Part shown: piece after piece, positions 7,966 to 18,095 of the stretch
Position numbering within the stretch: the first letter of the stretch is position 1
Layout of the letters: each line of letters opens with the position of its first letter
Assembly: GCF_024362805.1 (NCBI RefSeq)
Contig: NZ_CP093299.1
Coordinates: forward strand, 744,001-808,000
Source of the DNA: Salipaludibacillus sp. LMS25
GTDB taxonomy: Bacteria > Bacillota > Bacilli > Bacillales > Salisediminibacteriaceae
DNA: 64,000 nt
Direction: 5' to 3'
Translations under genes and position numbers: made by a program
The notes under the pieces: generated by a model
The model's database searches: none
What the model was told of the DNA's origin: nothing
Seen by the model: only the letters and a program-made list of their open reading frames with translations

Positions 7966-10383
7966 TTAGTTAGCAACAATGTTTACTAACTTTCCTGGAA
8001 CAGCAATCACTTTGCGAATCGTTTTGCCGTCTATTTCTTCTTTTATTTTATCTAACTCTAGAGCCTGTTTTTCTAATTCTTCTTTTGTAGCCTCTTTAGC
8101 TACCATCAGTTTTGTACGAACTTTCCCGTTTACTTGTACCACGATTTCTACTTCACTTTCAACAAGCCATGTTTCATCATATACTGGCCACAAGCTGTAA
8201 GCCAACGTCTCATCATGGCCTAACCGGCTCCAAAGTTCTTCACTTAAATGCGGAGCAACTGGTGACAATAATTTAATGAAACCTTCTAGATGACTTCTCG
8301 ATAATTGTTCCTGTTTATAGGCTTCATTCACAAACACCATTAATTGAGAAATACCTGTATTAAACCTTAATCCCTCAAAATCATCCGTCACTTTTTTCAC
8401 TGTTTGATGATAGACGCGTGTCATCTCATCACTGCTTTGGGCATCAGAGATAATAGGGTTTAGTTTTCCTTCGTCGTTAATGATTAACCGCCATACACGA
8501 TCAAGAAAACGCCGTGCACCATCTAAGCCGTTCTCACTCCATGCGATGGAAGCATCCAGTGGTCCCATGAACATTTCATAAAGTCTAAGCGTATCCGCTC
8601 CATGAGACTCAATAATATCATCTGGGTTGACGACATTTCCTTTTGACTTACTCATTTTTTCGTTATTCTCTCCAAGAATCATCCCTTGGTTATAAAGCTT
8701 TTGGAACGGCTCTTTTGTTGGAACGATGCCGATGTCGTACAACACTTTATGCCAAAATCGCGCATACAGGAGATGAAGAACTGCATGTTCCGCACCACCG
8801 ATATAAATATCTACTGGTAGCCATTGTTGTAGCTTCTTTGGATCAGCAAGCTGTTCATCATTATGCGGGTCAATATAACGCAAGTAATACCAGCAGCTCC
8901 CAGCCCATTGTGGCATCGTATTCGTTTCACGTCGCCCCTTTTTACCTGTCTTAGGGTCTGTGACATATAACCAATCAGTATTGTTAGCAAGCGGGGACTC
9001 CCCTGTTCCCGATGGCTTAAATTCCTCCATTTCAGGAAGTGTGAGTGGTAGCTCGTGTTCAGGAATAGGCTCCATTGTTCCGTCTTCCCAATGGATCATC
9101 GGAATGGGTTCTCCCCAATAACGTTGACGGCTAAATAACCAATCGCGTAACCGGTACGTGATTTGCCGTTCCCCTTTTTTATTTTTTTCTAGCCAGTCAC
9201 ACATTGCTGAAATCGCCTCTTCATTATGAAGACCATTCAGAAAGTCAGAATTAACGTGTGCACCGTCACCAGCGTACGCTTCTGTTGAAATATCACCACC
9301 TGATACCACTTCTTTGATTGGCAAGTCAAACGTTTTGGCGAACTCGTAATCTCGTTCATCATGTCCAGGAACGGCCATAATAGCCCCTGTCCCGTAATTA
9401 ACGAGCACATAATCAGCGATCCAGACAGGGACTTTTTCCCCTGTTACTGGATGAGTCGCATATCCCCCAGTAAACACCCCCGTTTTCTCTTTTGCTAACT
9501 CCGTGCGTTCTAAGTCGCTTTTTGTAGCCACTTTGTGTTGATAAGCGGTGACAGCTTCTTTTTGTTCTGCTGTCGTTAAGTCATTAACGAGGGCATGCTC
9601 AGGCGCTAGAACGAGATACGTGGCTCCGTATAAAGTATCTGGTCGCGTCGTGAAAACTGTGATCTCTTTCCCAAGCTCATCAAGCTTAAAATGAACGTCC
9701 GCACCTTCAGATCTGCCAATCCAATTCCGTTGCATATCTTTAATACTTTCAGGCCAATCTAGCTCTTCTAGATCCTCAAGAAGCCGATCTGCATAAGCTG
9801 TAATTTTCAACATCCATTGCTTCATCGGACGGCGTTCAACCGGGTGACCGCCTCGTTCACTTTTCCCGTCAATAACCTCTTCATTCGCCAGGACAGTGCC
9901 TAACGCAGGGCACCAATTAACCGCTACTTCATCCACGTACGCTAAGCCTTTTCTATATAGCTGAAGAAAGATCCACTGCGTCCATTTATAATATGTCTCA
10001 TCTGTTGTATTCACTTCTCTATCCCAATCGTAAGAGAATCCGAGTGCTTTAATTTGTCTGCGGAAATTATTAATATTTTGTTCTGTGAACTCACGCGGGT
10101 GCTTTCCAGTATCAAGGGCATATTGCTCTGCCGGTAAGCCGAAAGCGTCCCATCCCATTGGATGAAGGACGTTATATCCTTGCATGCGCTTCATTCGTGA
10201 CAAAATATCAGTGGCTGTATAGCCCTCTGGATGTCCTACATGTAAACCTGCTCCTGATGGATATGGAAACATATCCAATGCATAAAACTTTTTCTTAGAT
10301 GGATCTTCTGTTGTCGCAAATATTTTATTTTCTTCCCATACGTGCTGCCATTTTTTTTCGATTTTCTGATGTTCAAATGCCAA
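7966..10383 (-). CDS. leuS: Leucyl-tRNA synthetase
   Basis: An 805-residue class I aminoacyl-tRNA synthetase that charges tRNA-Leu in the cytosol. The HIGH-type motif appears as [17 protein letters not shown] (about residues 41-57) and the KMSKS motif as [10 protein letters not shown] (about 575-585). Between them lies the CP1 editing domain with [19 protein letters not shown] and [15 protein letters not shown]. The length is typical of bacterial LeuRS. The gene is preceded by a T-box leader with a likely CUC specifier and followed by a strong terminator, so expression should respond to uncharged tRNA-Leu. Confidence 0.97.
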   Translation of the reverse strand: MAFEHQKIEKKWQHVWEENKIFATTEDPSKKKFYALDMFPYPSGAGLHVGHPEGYTATDILSRMKRMQGYNVLHPMGWDAFGLPAEQYALDTGKHPREFTEQNINNFRRQIKALGFSYDWDREVNTTDETYYKWTQWIFLQLYRKGLAYVDEVAVNWCPALGTVLANEEVIDGKSERGGHPVERRPMKQWMLKITAYADRLLEDLEELDWPESIKDMQRNWIGRSEGADVHFKLDELGKEITVFTTRPDTLYGATYLVLAPEHALVNDLTTAEQKEAVTAYQHKVATKSDLERTELAKEKTGVFTGGYATHPVTGEKVPVWIADYVLVNYGTGAIMAVPGHDERDYEFAKTFDLPIKEVVSGGDISTEAYAGDGAHVNSDFLNGLHNEEAISAMCDWLEKNKKGERQITYRLRDWLFSRQRYWGEPIPMIHWEDGTMEPIPEHELPLTLPEMEEFKPSGTGESPLANNTDWLYVTDPKTGKKGRRETNTMPQWAGSCWYYLRYIDPHNDEQLADPKKLQQWLPVDIYIGGAEHAVLHLLYARFWHKVLYDIGIVPTKEPFQKLYNQGMILGENNEKMSKSKGNVVNPDDIIESHGADTLRLYEMFMGPLDASIAWSENGLDGARRFLDRVWRLIINDEGKLNPIISDAQSSDEMTRVYHQTVKKVTDDFEGLRFNTGISQLMVFVNEAYKQEQLSRSHLEGFIKLLSPVAPHLSEELWSRLGHDETLAYSLWPVYDETWLVESEVEIVVQVNGKVRTKLMVAKEATKEELEKQALELDKIKEEIDGKTIRKVIAVPGKLVNIVAN

Positions 10384-10439
10384 CTTTGTTACCTCCTTAA
10401 AACTCTCTCTATAGTTAGTGTTGTCTTAACGCTTAAAAG

Positions 10440-10708
10440 CAAAAAGCCTCCCATCACTAGTTATGACTAGGGACGAGAGGCTGATAATCATCCTTCCCGC
10501 GGTACCACCCACGTTTAGCGCTAATAATAAAAAAGCACTCACTCCATACCGTTAACGCCAGTCACACGACAAAGGGTAAATCATTTCCCCTTTGCAACTC
10601 CAAGGCGAGTTCGTGAAGAACCATGGTTAACTTCCAGCGACCGTTAACTCTCTGTAACAAGGTTACTTCATTACTAATCCTTTTCTACATTTTTTGCAGA
10701 TCCATTTA
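10440..10708 (-). promoter_or_regulatory. T-box leader (leucine) of leuS
   Basis: On the reverse strand the leader contains the T-box core GGGTGGTACCGCGGG (10496-10510), the antiterminator-side sequence and a terminator hairpin AGCCTC...GAGGCT with TTTTT (10441-10482). Stem I lies at about 10600-10650. A CTC (Leu) triplet in GAACTCGCC (10607-10609) is the likely specifier. T-boxes bind uncharged tRNA and prevent termination. Confidence 0.92.
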
Positions 10709-10713
10709 TCGTC

Positions 10714-10742
10714 ATTATACGTTATTTTATGAGGAGAGACAA
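10714..10742 (-). promoter_or_regulatory. leuS promoter
   Basis: Reverse-strand TTGTCT (10737-10742), a 17-bp spacer and TATAAT (10714-10719) place the start of transcription at about 10707, just ahead of the T-box leader. Confidence 0.7.
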
Positions 10743-10838
10743 TCACTGTCAAGTTACGCTCATTTATCCAGCGGAAAATGTATTTGAAGACGCTATTAAA
10801 TGCCCACTTCATAACACCTATGAAGACAGTCTTTCTCT

Positions 10839-12047
10839 CTAAGAAGCTGAACTTTCTTGTTGTTTTTTAGTAAAATCAAGGTGAGAAACGCCTTTATCGA
10901 AAATTCGAGTCATGATAAAGGCAATCGAAAACATTGCCACAAGCACATAAAATAAGGCGGCCATTCCAAATAAGTCAGCCATGAGTCCACCGAAAAGGGG
11001 GCCTATCATCCTACCTCCTGTTCCGACACTATTTACAATCCCTTGATAAAAGCCAGCCTTTCCTTTTGGAGCTAATGTGTGGGCAATTGTCGGTATAGCT
11101 GGCCAAACAAACATTTCTCCCAAAGTTAGAATGATCATCGCTACCACAAATGCTGTCAAAGCTTCCGCATTGGCTAAAATTAAATACGAAACCATGAAAA
11201 TACTAAGTCCCACATAAATTTGTGCTTTTAAAGAATGAACCCATCTTCTTATAAAAAATTTAATAAGAGGCTGACAAAAAATGATCATTCCCCCATTAAT
11301 CGTCCACAATAGACTGTACGCACTTAATGGTATTCCTAAGTTTTGGGTATGAACAGAAATAGTCGACGCCCACTGAGTATAAGCAATCCAACACACTAAG
11401 AAGCCAGCGCATAGTAAAAGAAGCGCTTGGAATCGCTTACTACTTTCCACTCGCTCTGTCTGTTGATTCTTAGAGGAAGCTGAAACCTTCCTTCCCTCCT
11501 CTTCAAGATGCTTAAAAAAACAGAGCGCAAGTAAGAAAAAACTACCATACATCACACCGTTCCCAAAGAAAACGTAATCGAACCTGAAGCTGGCAAGTAA
11601 TCCACCGATAGCTGCCCCTGCAGCAACACCCACATTTTGTGCCACGTACATGGCATTAAACGGTTTACGCCCGCCTTCTGGCCAAATCGCTCCAGCTAAT
11701 GCATACATACAAGGGACCATCATACCGCCGCCAAACCCAATCGTTGTGAGCAAAAGGACATAAGCAGTAAATGACTGATGGAAACCAGCTAGCGTAAAAG
11801 CACTTACTGTTGTGATTGTGACACCAGTTATAATCGTTTTGTACCCTCCAATCTTATCAAACAACCTTCCACCTAATAGATTCCCTATCACTCCTGCTGC
11901 TGCGTTTATCATTGTCACACTTCCAGCCATCGTTAAAGACCGTCCCAGCTCCTGACTCATATATATGGTATTCAGTGGCCATAAAAATGACGCACCCGTC
12001 ACATTAATCGTCATCCCAATCACTAAAATCCAAATCGCTTTTGGCAT
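10839..12047 (-). CDS. Major facilitator superfamily transporter, YttB-like
   Basis: A roughly 400-residue, 12-helix MFS protein. The N-terminus MPKAIWILVIGMTINVTGAS and the loop GGRLFDKIGGYK (the MFS A-motif position) resemble B. subtilis YttB, a putative efflux transporter of unknown substrate. A longer frame starts at 12062, but the Shine-Dalgarno GGAGGGGAG ideally serves the ATG at 12047, so I use that start. It is not in an operon: the leuS leader lies downstream on the same strand and has its own promoter. The C-terminus ends in a short acidic/serine tail (KKQQESSAS). Confidence 0.8.
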   Translation of the reverse strand: MPKAIWILVIGMTINVTGASFLWPLNTIYMSQELGRSLTMAGSVTMINAAAGVIGNLLGGRLFDKIGGYKTIITGVTITTVSAFTLAGFHQSFTAYVLLLTTIGFGGGMMVPCMYALAGAIWPEGGRKPFNAMYVAQNVGVAAGAAIGGLLASFRFDYVFFGNGVMYGSFFLLALCFFKHLEEEGRKVSASSKNQQTERVESSKRFQALLLLCAGFLVCWIAYTQWASTISVHTQNLGIPLSAYSLLWTINGGMIIFCQPLIKFFIRRWVHSLKAQIYVGLSIFMVSYLILANAEALTAFVVAMIILTLGEMFVWPAIPTIAHTLAPKGKAGFYQGIVNSVGTGGRMIGPLFGGLMADLFGMAALFYVLVAMFSIAFIMTRIFDKGVSHLDFTKKQQESSAS

Positions 12048-12111
12048 GTATCTCCCCTCCATTATTTCGATACACTAACTAATAGAGTAGATGATTATGA
12101 TTTAATTAGCA

Positions 12112-12267
12112 ATAAAACGCCCCTTCAATCAGTGGATGTTTTCGTTCTTTCCCACTGATTGATAGTTGCGTCAATCAGGACATTAGCGGCCGTTAGCTCA
12201 CGCCTATATAGAGTTAGCTCTCCTCTCTATTTTGACCCGGGAGGTTTACGGACGGTTATCTGTGATA
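12112..12267 (+). repeat. Two-hairpin repeat, subfamily B, copy B4 (first of a tandem pair)
   Basis: Left end ATAAAACGCCCCTTCAATCAG (the ACGCCCC variant), left hairpin AATCAGTGG/CCACTGATT, right hairpin ending CTGTGATA. It is directly fused to B5 through GTGATATAACG. Confidence 0.85.
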
Positions 12268-12422
12268 TAACGAACCTTCAATCAGTGGATGTCTTCGTTC
12301 TTCCCCACTGATTGATAGTTGAGTCAATCAGGACATTAGCGGCCGTTATCTCCTCTCTATATAGAGTTATCTCTCCTCTCTATTTTGACCTGGGAGGTTT
12401 ACGGACGGTTATCTGTGATAAA
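12267..12422 (+). repeat. Two-hairpin repeat, subfamily B, copy B5 (second of a tandem pair)
   Basis: Left end ATAACGAACCTTCAATCAG directly joined to the end of B4; right end CTGTGATAAA. It is about 90% alike to B4 by eye. It ends about 70 bp before the threonine aldolase ribosome binding site. Confidence 0.85.
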
Positions 12423-12511
12423 ATCACACCTTTTTACTGATTAGTATTATTTTCACGCTGTGCAAGTATGATAGGATAGAAGAAACAGACCCGTAGAGGA
12501 GGACGAGCTTC

Positions 12512-13531
12512 ATGATCGATTTAAGAAGTGATACTGTCACTAAACCGAGCCAGTTAATGCGGGATGTGATGGCAAAAGCTGATGTGGGTGATGATGTATA
12601 TGGAGAAGACCCTACAGTCAATGAATTAGAAGCTTATGCAGCTAAGCTTGTGGGAAAAGAAGCGGGCCTCTTCGTCCCGAGCGGTACACAAGGGAACCAA
12701 ATAGCTGTTTTGACTCATACACATTTAGGGCAAGAAGTGATTATGGACGAAGACGCACACGTATTTGTTTATGAGGGTGGTGCTATTTCTGCTTTTGCAG
12801 GTGTTCAATCGCGGACACTTCCCCATGTAAACGGAGAAATACCATTGAAAACATTGGAGGAAGCCATTCGACCAGATGATGTGCACTTCCCCGAAACAGG
12901 CCTAATCTGGCTTGAAAACACGCATAACCGTAGTGGGGGAACTGTTCTAACGACTGATTACTTAAAACATGTAGGGGAAATAGCCACTCACCATAACGTG
13001 CCAGTACATATGGATGGCGCCCGTCTCTTTAACGCTGTTGTTGCCAGTGGTGAAGATGTCACAACGATTACGCAGCATGTGGATTCCGTACAGTTTTGTC
13101 TGTCAAAAGGCTTAGGTGCCCCAGTAGGGTCCATTCTAGCTGGCAGTGACTCCTTTATCGCTAGCGCCAGAAAAAAACGAAAAATGCTCGGAGGCGGCCT
13201 TCGCCAAGCAGGTGTCCTTGCAGCTCCAGGCCTACTGGCGTTAAAATCAAATATAAAACGGCTGGCAGACGATCACGAACATGCTCGAATGTTAGCAGCA
13301 GCGATAAATAGGTATACTGATATGGTAGTCGCTCATGACATTCATACCAACATCATTATTGCCGACACGGTCCACTCTGCTAAGACAGCTAAAGAATGGG
13401 TATCTTTGCTAGCTGAAAAGGGCGTTTCCGTTATTCAATATAAAGCTGAGGCATTACGTTTCACAACACATTTAAATATATCTACAAAAAATATTAACGA
13501 CGTCATTAACCTATTAAAAACGTGTTCATAA
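12512..13531 (+). CDS. ltaA: Low-specificity L-threonine aldolase
   Basis: A 339-residue PLP enzyme (fold type I) that cleaves L-threonine or L-allo-threonine to glycine and acetaldehyde. The N-terminus [13 protein letters not shown], the motif [17 protein letters not shown] and the PLP lysine K199 in [14 protein letters not shown] are diagnostic. Cytosolic. The Shine-Dalgarno GAGGAGG supports the ATG. The stop codon TAA (13529-13531) lies inside the ATAAA that begins repeat B6, so the repeat abuts the reading frame exactly. It appears monocistronic. Confidence 0.9.
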   Translation: MIDLRSDTVTKPSQLMRDVMAKADVGDDVYGEDPTVNELEAYAAKLVGKEAGLFVPSGTQGNQIAVLTHTHLGQEVIMDEDAHVFVYEGGAISAFAGVQSRTLPHVNGEIPLKTLEEAIRPDDVHFPETGLIWLENTHNRSGGTVLTTDYLKHVGEIATHHNVPVHMDGARLFNAVVASGEDVTTITQHVDSVQFCLSKGLGAPVGSILAGSDSFIASARKKRKMLGGGLRQAGVLAAPGLLALKSNIKRLADDHEHARMLAAAINRYTDMVVAHDIHTNIIIADTVHSAKTAKEWVSLLAEKGVSVIQYKAEALRFTTHLNISTKNINDVINLLKTCS

Positions 13532-13686
13532 AGCTAAGCTTCAATCAGTGGGCGTTTTCGCTCTTTTCCCGCTGATTGTTAGTTGAGTCAATCAGGACAT
13601 TAGCGTCCGTTAGCTCCCGCCTATATAGAGTTAGCTCTTCTCTCTATTTTGAACCGGGAGTTTTATGGACGGTTATCTGTGATAAA
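13528..13686 (+). repeat. Two-hairpin repeat, subfamily B, copy B6
   Basis: Complete copy, ATAAAGCTAAGC to CTGTGATAAA. The left hairpin is AATCAGTGGG/CCCGCTGATT. It provides the stop codon of the threonine aldolase and ends 18 bp before mnmL. Confidence 0.88.
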
Positions 13687-13704
13687 TGAAAGGCAGTTGA
13701 CAGC

Positions 13705-14676
13705 ATGATGACTAACGAACAAGCTTATCTTTTCGGAGATAAACGCTACCTCACATGGAATTATCATTTGAAACAGCAATTTGGTGAAAAAATATTTAAA
13801 GTCCCACTAGACGGTGGATTTGACTGTCCTAACCGAGATGGAAATGTCGCTTATGGGGGCTGTACATTTTGTAGTGAGCGGGGCTCTGGTGACTTTGCCG
13901 GTGATAGACGTGATGATTTAGTCACACAGTTTCATACGATCAAAGACAAGCTTCATAAAAAATGGCGATCTGGAAAGTATATCGGCTATTTTCAAGCCTA
14001 TACAAATACATATGCCCCAGTGGAAGAGCTCCGTGACATGTATGAGGTCATTTTAGAGCAGGAAGATGTGATCGGTCTATCCATTGCCACACGACCTGAC
14101 TGTTTACCAGATGATGTGGTGGCCTATTTGGCAGAACTGAATAAGCGCACTTATTTATGGGTGGAGTTAGGCTTGCAAACGGCCCATGATCAAACAGGAG
14201 AACTTATTAACCGCGCACATGATTTTCAAAGCTATGTAGAAGGGGTGAAAAAGCTCCGCAAACATGGTATTCGGGTATGTTCTCATATTATTAATGGCTT
14301 ACCATTGGAGACGACCACCATGATGCTCCAAACAGCTAAAGAAGTGGCTCACCTAGATGTCCAAGGAATTAAAATTCATTTACTCCACTTATTAAAAAGG
14401 ACACCAATGGTCAAACACTATGAAAAAGGCATGCTGGATTTAATGGATAAAGACACCTATATTAAGCTCGTCTGTGATCAGTTAGAAGTCCTTCCTCCTT
14501 CAATGATTGTTCACCGCTTAACAGGTGATGGCCCCGCCGATTTAATGATCGGGCCTATGTGGAGTTTAAATAAGTGGGAAGTGCTAAATGGGATCGATAA
14601 TGAAATGAAAGAACGTAATAGTTGGCAAGGGAAATATTTTTCCACTGACAGCAGTCAAAAGGGGCTTGTGTTATGA
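13705..14676 (+). CDS. mnmL: Radical SAM protein MnmL (YtqA)
   Basis: A 323-residue radical SAM enzyme of the TIGR01212/YtqA group. The cluster-binding cysteines are C41, C53 and C56 in CPNRDGNVAYGGCTFC; the wide C-x11-C-x2-C spacing is typical of this subgroup. In B. subtilis and S. mutans this family acts with MnmM in making mnm5s2U at the wobble position of certain tRNAs, converting the cmnm5 group toward nm5. The stop codon overlaps the mnmM start (ATGA), so the two are translationally coupled. Two ATGs in tandem (13705, 13708) could start; GAAAGGCAG is the ribosome binding site. Confidence 0.88.
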   Translation: MMTNEQAYLFGDKRYLTWNYHLKQQFGEKIFKVPLDGGFDCPNRDGNVAYGGCTFCSERGSGDFAGDRRDDLVTQFHTIKDKLHKKWRSGKYIGYFQAYTNTYAPVEELRDMYEVILEQEDVIGLSIATRPDCLPDDVVAYLAELNKRTYLWVELGLQTAHDQTGELINRAHDFQSYVEGVKKLRKHGIRVCSHIINGLPLETTTMMLQTAKEVAHLDVQGIKIHLLHLLKRTPMVKHYEKGMLDLMDKDTYIKLVCDQLEVLPPSMIVHRLTGDGPADLMIGPMWSLNKWEVLNGIDNEMKERNSWQGKYFSTDSSQKGLVL

Positions 14677-15245
14677 ACTTAACTCGTATACTTCCTTTCG
14701 CAAGGGAATTATTAGCGAAAGCCGTCCCCGAAAATGGGGTGGCGATTGATGCCACAGCAGGCAATGGTCATGATTCGCTCTTTTTAGCAAAATGCGTTGG
14801 TGAGCACGGCTTTGTGTACAGCTTCGATATCCAAAAACAAGCGATTGAGTCAACGAAAAAACGGCTCATATCAGAAAATGCATTAACCCCTGTCAGTCTT
14901 ATTCATGATGGTCACGAAAACTTACTTACGTATTTAAAAACTGAGCATATGGGACAAGTGGATGGTGCTATCTTCAATTTAGGCTATTTGCCAGGGAGTG
15001 ATAAGGCGATCGTGACCATGGCTGAGAAAACGATTACAGCTATCCGCCATATTTTAACTCATTTAAAGTCTGAGGGACTTCTCGTCCTAGTCATTTATAG
15101 CGGTCACGAAGAAGGGCAAGAAGAGAGAGAGGTCCTCGTACCTTATGTTCGCCAATTACCGCAAGAGACGTATCATGTGCTAGAATATCGATTTACGAAT
15201 CAACGTAATAATCCTCCGTTTATTATCGCTATCGAAAAACGCTAA
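14673..15245 (+). CDS. mnmM: tRNA nm5U methyltransferase MnmM (YtqB)
   Basis: A 190-residue class I SAM-dependent methyltransferase. The SAM-binding motif I is seen as VAIDATAGNGHDSLFLAKCV (residues 22-42), and FNLGYLPGSDK near 100-115 is the conserved NLGYLPG motif of the YtqB group. In B. subtilis it methylates nm5(s2)U to mnm5(s2)U in tRNA. It overlaps mnmL by 4 bp. Family recognition is firm; the substrate follows from published work on the B. subtilis orthologue. Confidence 0.88.
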   Translation: MNLTRILPFARELLAKAVPENGVAIDATAGNGHDSLFLAKCVGEHGFVYSFDIQKQAIESTKKRLISENALTPVSLIHDGHENLLTYLKTEHMGQVDGAIFNLGYLPGSDKAIVTMAEKTITAIRHILTHLKSEGLLVLVIYSGHEEGQEEREVLVPYVRQLPQETYHVLEYRFTNQRNNPPFIIAIEKR

Positions 15246-15266
15246 ATTAAGCAACAGCCTGTTACA

Positions 15267-15388
15267 TTAAACGACCCCTAAATCAGTGGAAGTTGAGGGA
15301 ATCAGGTCATTAGTGTCCATTATCTCCCGCCTATATAAAGTTATCTCTCCTCTCTTTTTCAGGCCGGCGTTTTTCGGACTGTGATAAA
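15267..15388 (+). repeat. Two-hairpin repeat, subfamily B, copy B7 (left hairpin deleted)
   Basis: Starts TTAAACGACCCCTAAATCAGTGG but lacks the second arm of the left hairpin; continues GAATCAGGTCATTAGTGTCC and ends ACTGTGATAAA. Confidence 0.75.
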
Positions 15389-15390
15389 GA

Positions 15391-15440
15391 AAGTAAGTAA
15401 CCTCTTCTTAACCGATTAAACGCGGTTAAGAAGAGGTCGC
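15391..15440 (-). terminator. Strong hairpin terminator after ytpB
   Basis: Perfect CCTCTTCTTAACCG/CGGTTAAGAAGAGG stem (15401-15436). On the reverse strand it is followed by TTACTTACTTTC, serving ytpB; it may also end mnmLM from the other side. Confidence 0.65.
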
Positions 15441-15473
15441 GATCTTTAGCTTATTAAATATCCTCGTCACAGT

Positions 15474-16574
15474 TTACGATGCTGTGACTTTTTCTCTTCG
15501 ATCGGTTTTCATGAGATTAAACTTTATAAATGAATAAAAGAGAAAAGTGGTTATGCCACCATAACGCATTAATCGGCGACGACTCTTTTTTAAATCAGCA
15601 TCTGCTTTAACTTTTTCATCTGCAAGATAGATAGCGAGCAAACCATTGTTAATTAACCGATGGAACTTATGATCTCTTATCGTTTTTAGCGATTCATCCG
15701 CTTTCTTAAAGAACTGCTCCATTCTACTAAGCAATGCTTCGTCACTTTCATAGTAAAAACAAAAGTTTAAATCCCCTTCTATCCGATCTTCCTCTTGATC
15801 AATAAAGTAATCCATCATTATATGTAAACCTTGGACCCAAGGAAAATAGCGTGCGGCAACACACTCCGCCTCTTCTACTGAAAAGTCAGGATCCCCTGCT
15901 GCATATGAACTTAAACAAAATATACCGAGTGTAGAGCCTGTACAAGCCGAAAATTCATACCATGTCAGCGGCTCCCCCTCTACTTTATGCTGTTCAAACC
16001 ATGTGATCAAACGGGCTTCCCTTTCCTCATGATGGACATGCTTATGCACTTGCAAGTCGCTATATAAAGAGGCTAACTTCAGGTTTTGTCCTTCTACTTC
16101 ACTGTAGGAAGGAAATGACAAGATACAAGACTGACACGTTTTAACGAGTTCAGTCAAATAACCCCCATCATCCTTTTCCTCTCGATAATGATAATAATCA
16201 TGCAACGGTCCGTTTACAGTAAGGGCATCTGTCATCGCCACATGGAGTGCACTAAAATCATGGGGATCTAACGATGTACTTCTATCACACAAATTATCTA
16301 AATAATCACTGATCGTTTGGTAAGCCACGATAAACTTAACGGCTTCCTTTAGATTATCGCCAGCCAATAGGGCATAGACAGCACCGCCTTCACAGTGAAA
16401 TGTTTTTGTGGCAATACTGGCTAACGCTTGTTCACGAAGCTCAGGATCTGGTATCTCTTTAGCTCGGTTTCGCCACTCATGCAAGCATGAATAGACCTCT
16501 GGAATAACCTTTTTATAAATTTGAATCATAAGAGACCAAGATGTCGTAGGGATCGTCACAAAGCATTCCTCCAT
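15474..16574 (-). CDS. ytpB: Tetraprenyl-beta-curcumene synthase YtpB
   Basis: A 366-residue protein of the DUF2600/YtpB family, whose B. subtilis member cyclises tetraprenyl diphosphate to the C35 terpene tetraprenyl-beta-curcumene. It has FHCEGGAVYALLAG near residues 59-72 and the acidic motif DYLDNLCD (90-97), taken as the Mg-diphosphate site in place of a classic DDxxD. Length matches the family. The reading frame starts MEECFVTIP; the Bacillus orthologue has a similar N-terminal extension. It lies 20 bp downstream of ytpA and is probably co-transcribed with it, as in B. subtilis. Confidence 0.85.
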   Translation of the reverse strand: MEECFVTIPTTSWSLMIQIYKKVIPEVYSCLHEWRNRAKEIPDPELREQALASIATKTFHCEGGAVYALLAGDNLKEAVKFIVAYQTISDYLDNLCDRSTSLDPHDFSALHVAMTDALTVNGPLHDYYHYREEKDDGGYLTELVKTCQSCILSFPSYSEVEGQNLKLASLYSDLQVHKHVHHEEREARLITWFEQHKVEGEPLTWYEFSACTGSTLGIFCLSSYAAGDPDFSVEEAECVAARYFPWVQGLHIMMDYFIDQEEDRIEGDLNFCFYYESDEALLSRMEQFFKKADESLKTIRDHKFHRLINNGLLAIYLADEKVKADADLKKSRRRLMRYGGITTFLFYSFIKFNLMKTDRREKVTAS

Positions 16575-16594
16575 TATACAGCGAACATGACCAC

Positions 16595-17398
16595 TTAATT
16601 ATGAAGATTCATCGTAACGAAACCGAGCATATGAGCCAGCACATGATTTTTTTCCGGTTCGTTTAGCACTTCATGGTACAGTCCTTCCCATTCTTTATAA
16701 TATTTATCCTTTAAATCTACTTGATTAAACCATTCTTTCACTTTAAATTTATCGACAATCCGGTCATCACCACCTTGCATAACAAGGAGCGGCAATTCTG
16801 GAAAACGTTCAGTTTTGTCATGGGCGATTTTGATCGCTTTTTCTAATTCTCTATACCACCTGACACTGACTTTTTTTACTAACAGATGATCGGTGGCATC
16901 TCGTTCCCGCATTAACGGATCGCGCGTCCCCGACTCTAGGCCAGTCGAAAATCTCAAGCCAGGTGTCACCCTATTCAATGCCAAAGAAAGCACCTTTTTG
17001 TTCATTGGTGTTTTATTAAATAATCCAAAACAAGGTGACGATAAAATCACCATTTGAGGAAGCCTTTCTTCCCGCATTTCCATTAACGTGCGAGTTGATA
17101 TAAGGCCCCCCATACTGTGCCCTAACAAAATCACAGGTAACCCGTACTTCTTGGCTTCACTAAGCCAGCCTGATACAGCTTTTATGTAGTCGTTGAAGCT
17201 TTTCACATGCCCCTTTCGCCCTTCTGTGGTCCCTTGGCCAGGTAAATCCCCAAGTATGACATGATACCCAAATTCATTTAAGCGTTCAGTCACCCATTTA
17301 TAACGCACATGATACTCCCCAACTCCGTGAACAACAACAAATACCCCTTTAGCTTCTTTTGATGTCGATTCCCATCTCCACATATTTATCACCTTCAA
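16595..17398 (-). CDS. ytpA: Lysophospholipase-like alpha/beta hydrolase YtpA
   Basis: A 267-residue alpha/beta hydrolase of the monoacylglycerol lipase/lysophospholipase L2 type. The oxyanion region is VVVHGVGEYHVRY (about residues 21-33), the nucleophile elbow is GHSMGG with Ser95, and the acid and histidine are likely in GGDDRIVD and GLYHEVLNE. In B. subtilis ytpA is needed for the phospholipid antibiotic bacilysocin. No signal peptide. Upstream partner of ytpB. Family sure; the exact product in this organism is inferred. Confidence 0.85.
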   Translation of the reverse strand: MKVINMWRWESTSKEAKGVFVVVHGVGEYHVRYKWVTERLNEFGYHVILGDLPGQGTTEGRKGHVKSFNDYIKAVSGWLSEAKKYGLPVILLGHSMGGLISTRTLMEMREERLPQMVILSSPCFGLFNKTPMNKKVLSLALNRVTPGLRFSTGLESGTRDPLMRERDATDHLLVKKVSVRWYRELEKAIKIAHDKTERFPELPLLVMQGGDDRIVDKFKVKEWFNQVDLKDKYYKEWEGLYHEVLNEPEKNHVLAHMLGFVTMNLHN

Positions 17399-17531
17399 TT
17401 CAGTCTATTTTCTTACTATCTTCCCTCTCGAAAACACTTTCGTCAAGTCATAGGAAAGAGAGATTTCGTTACCGAAGGAAAATTTGCTAAACTATTGGAG
17501 AAAGTATAAGTATTTCTAAGGAGGTGAAACG

Positions 17532-18053
17532 ATGACTATTTACCCATACAATGGCAAATACCCCACCATCAGTGAAAAGGCCTATATTGCCACAGGGGTT
17601 ATTATTACCGGTGATGTGACGATTCATCAGAATGCAAGCATATGGTTTAATACAGTCATACGTGGAGATGTGGCCCCAACAATCATTGAAAAGGGCGTCA
17701 ATGTTCAGGATAATAGTACCCTTCATCAAAGTCCTAACATGCCATTGCATTTGAAAGAAGGTGTCACTATCGGACATCAGTGTATCTTACATAGTTGTCT
17801 CATTCATAAGCATGCTCTAGTAGGAATGGGATCACTTATTCTTGATGGTGCAGAAATCGGCGAAGAAGCTTTTATTGGGGCAGGGAGCCTTGTACCACCG
17901 GGAAAGAAGATTCCCCCAAGAACATTAGCACTCGGTCGTCCAGCTAAAGTCGTTCGTGAATTGACTGAAGATGACCTTGCAGAAATGAAGCGAATTAGAG
18001 AGGACTATATTGCGAAAGCAGTCCATTATAAACGTTTGGAAAATAATCAATAA
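17532..18053 (+). CDS. ytoA: Gamma-carbonic anhydrase-like protein YtoA
   Basis: A 173-residue left-handed beta-helix protein (hexapeptide repeats, for example GVNVQDNSTL, GVTIGHQCIL, ALVGMGSLIL). The metal-binding histidines of gamma-class carbonic anhydrases appear in TLHQS, TIGHQC and LHSCLIH. Members form trimers; activity as a carbonic anhydrase in Bacillus is not firmly shown. The Shine-Dalgarno AAGGAGGTG is near-perfect. It is divergent from ytpA, with a bidirectional hairpin separating it from metK. Confidence 0.88.
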   Translation: MTIYPYNGKYPTISEKAYIATGVIITGDVTIHQNASIWFNTVIRGDVAPTIIEKGVNVQDNSTLHQSPNMPLHLKEGVTIGHQCILHSCLIHKHALVGMGSLILDGAEIGEEAFIGAGSLVPPGKKIPPRTLALGRPAKVVRELTEDDLAEMKRIREDYIAKAVHYKRLENNQ

Positions 18054-18095
18054 CGAGTTAACCTGCTAAATATGGGGACTTATACTCAATTAACT

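Noticed and set aside
8643..8954. Open forward frame of 103 residues inside leuS
   Set aside because: Antisense shadow of a certain gene.
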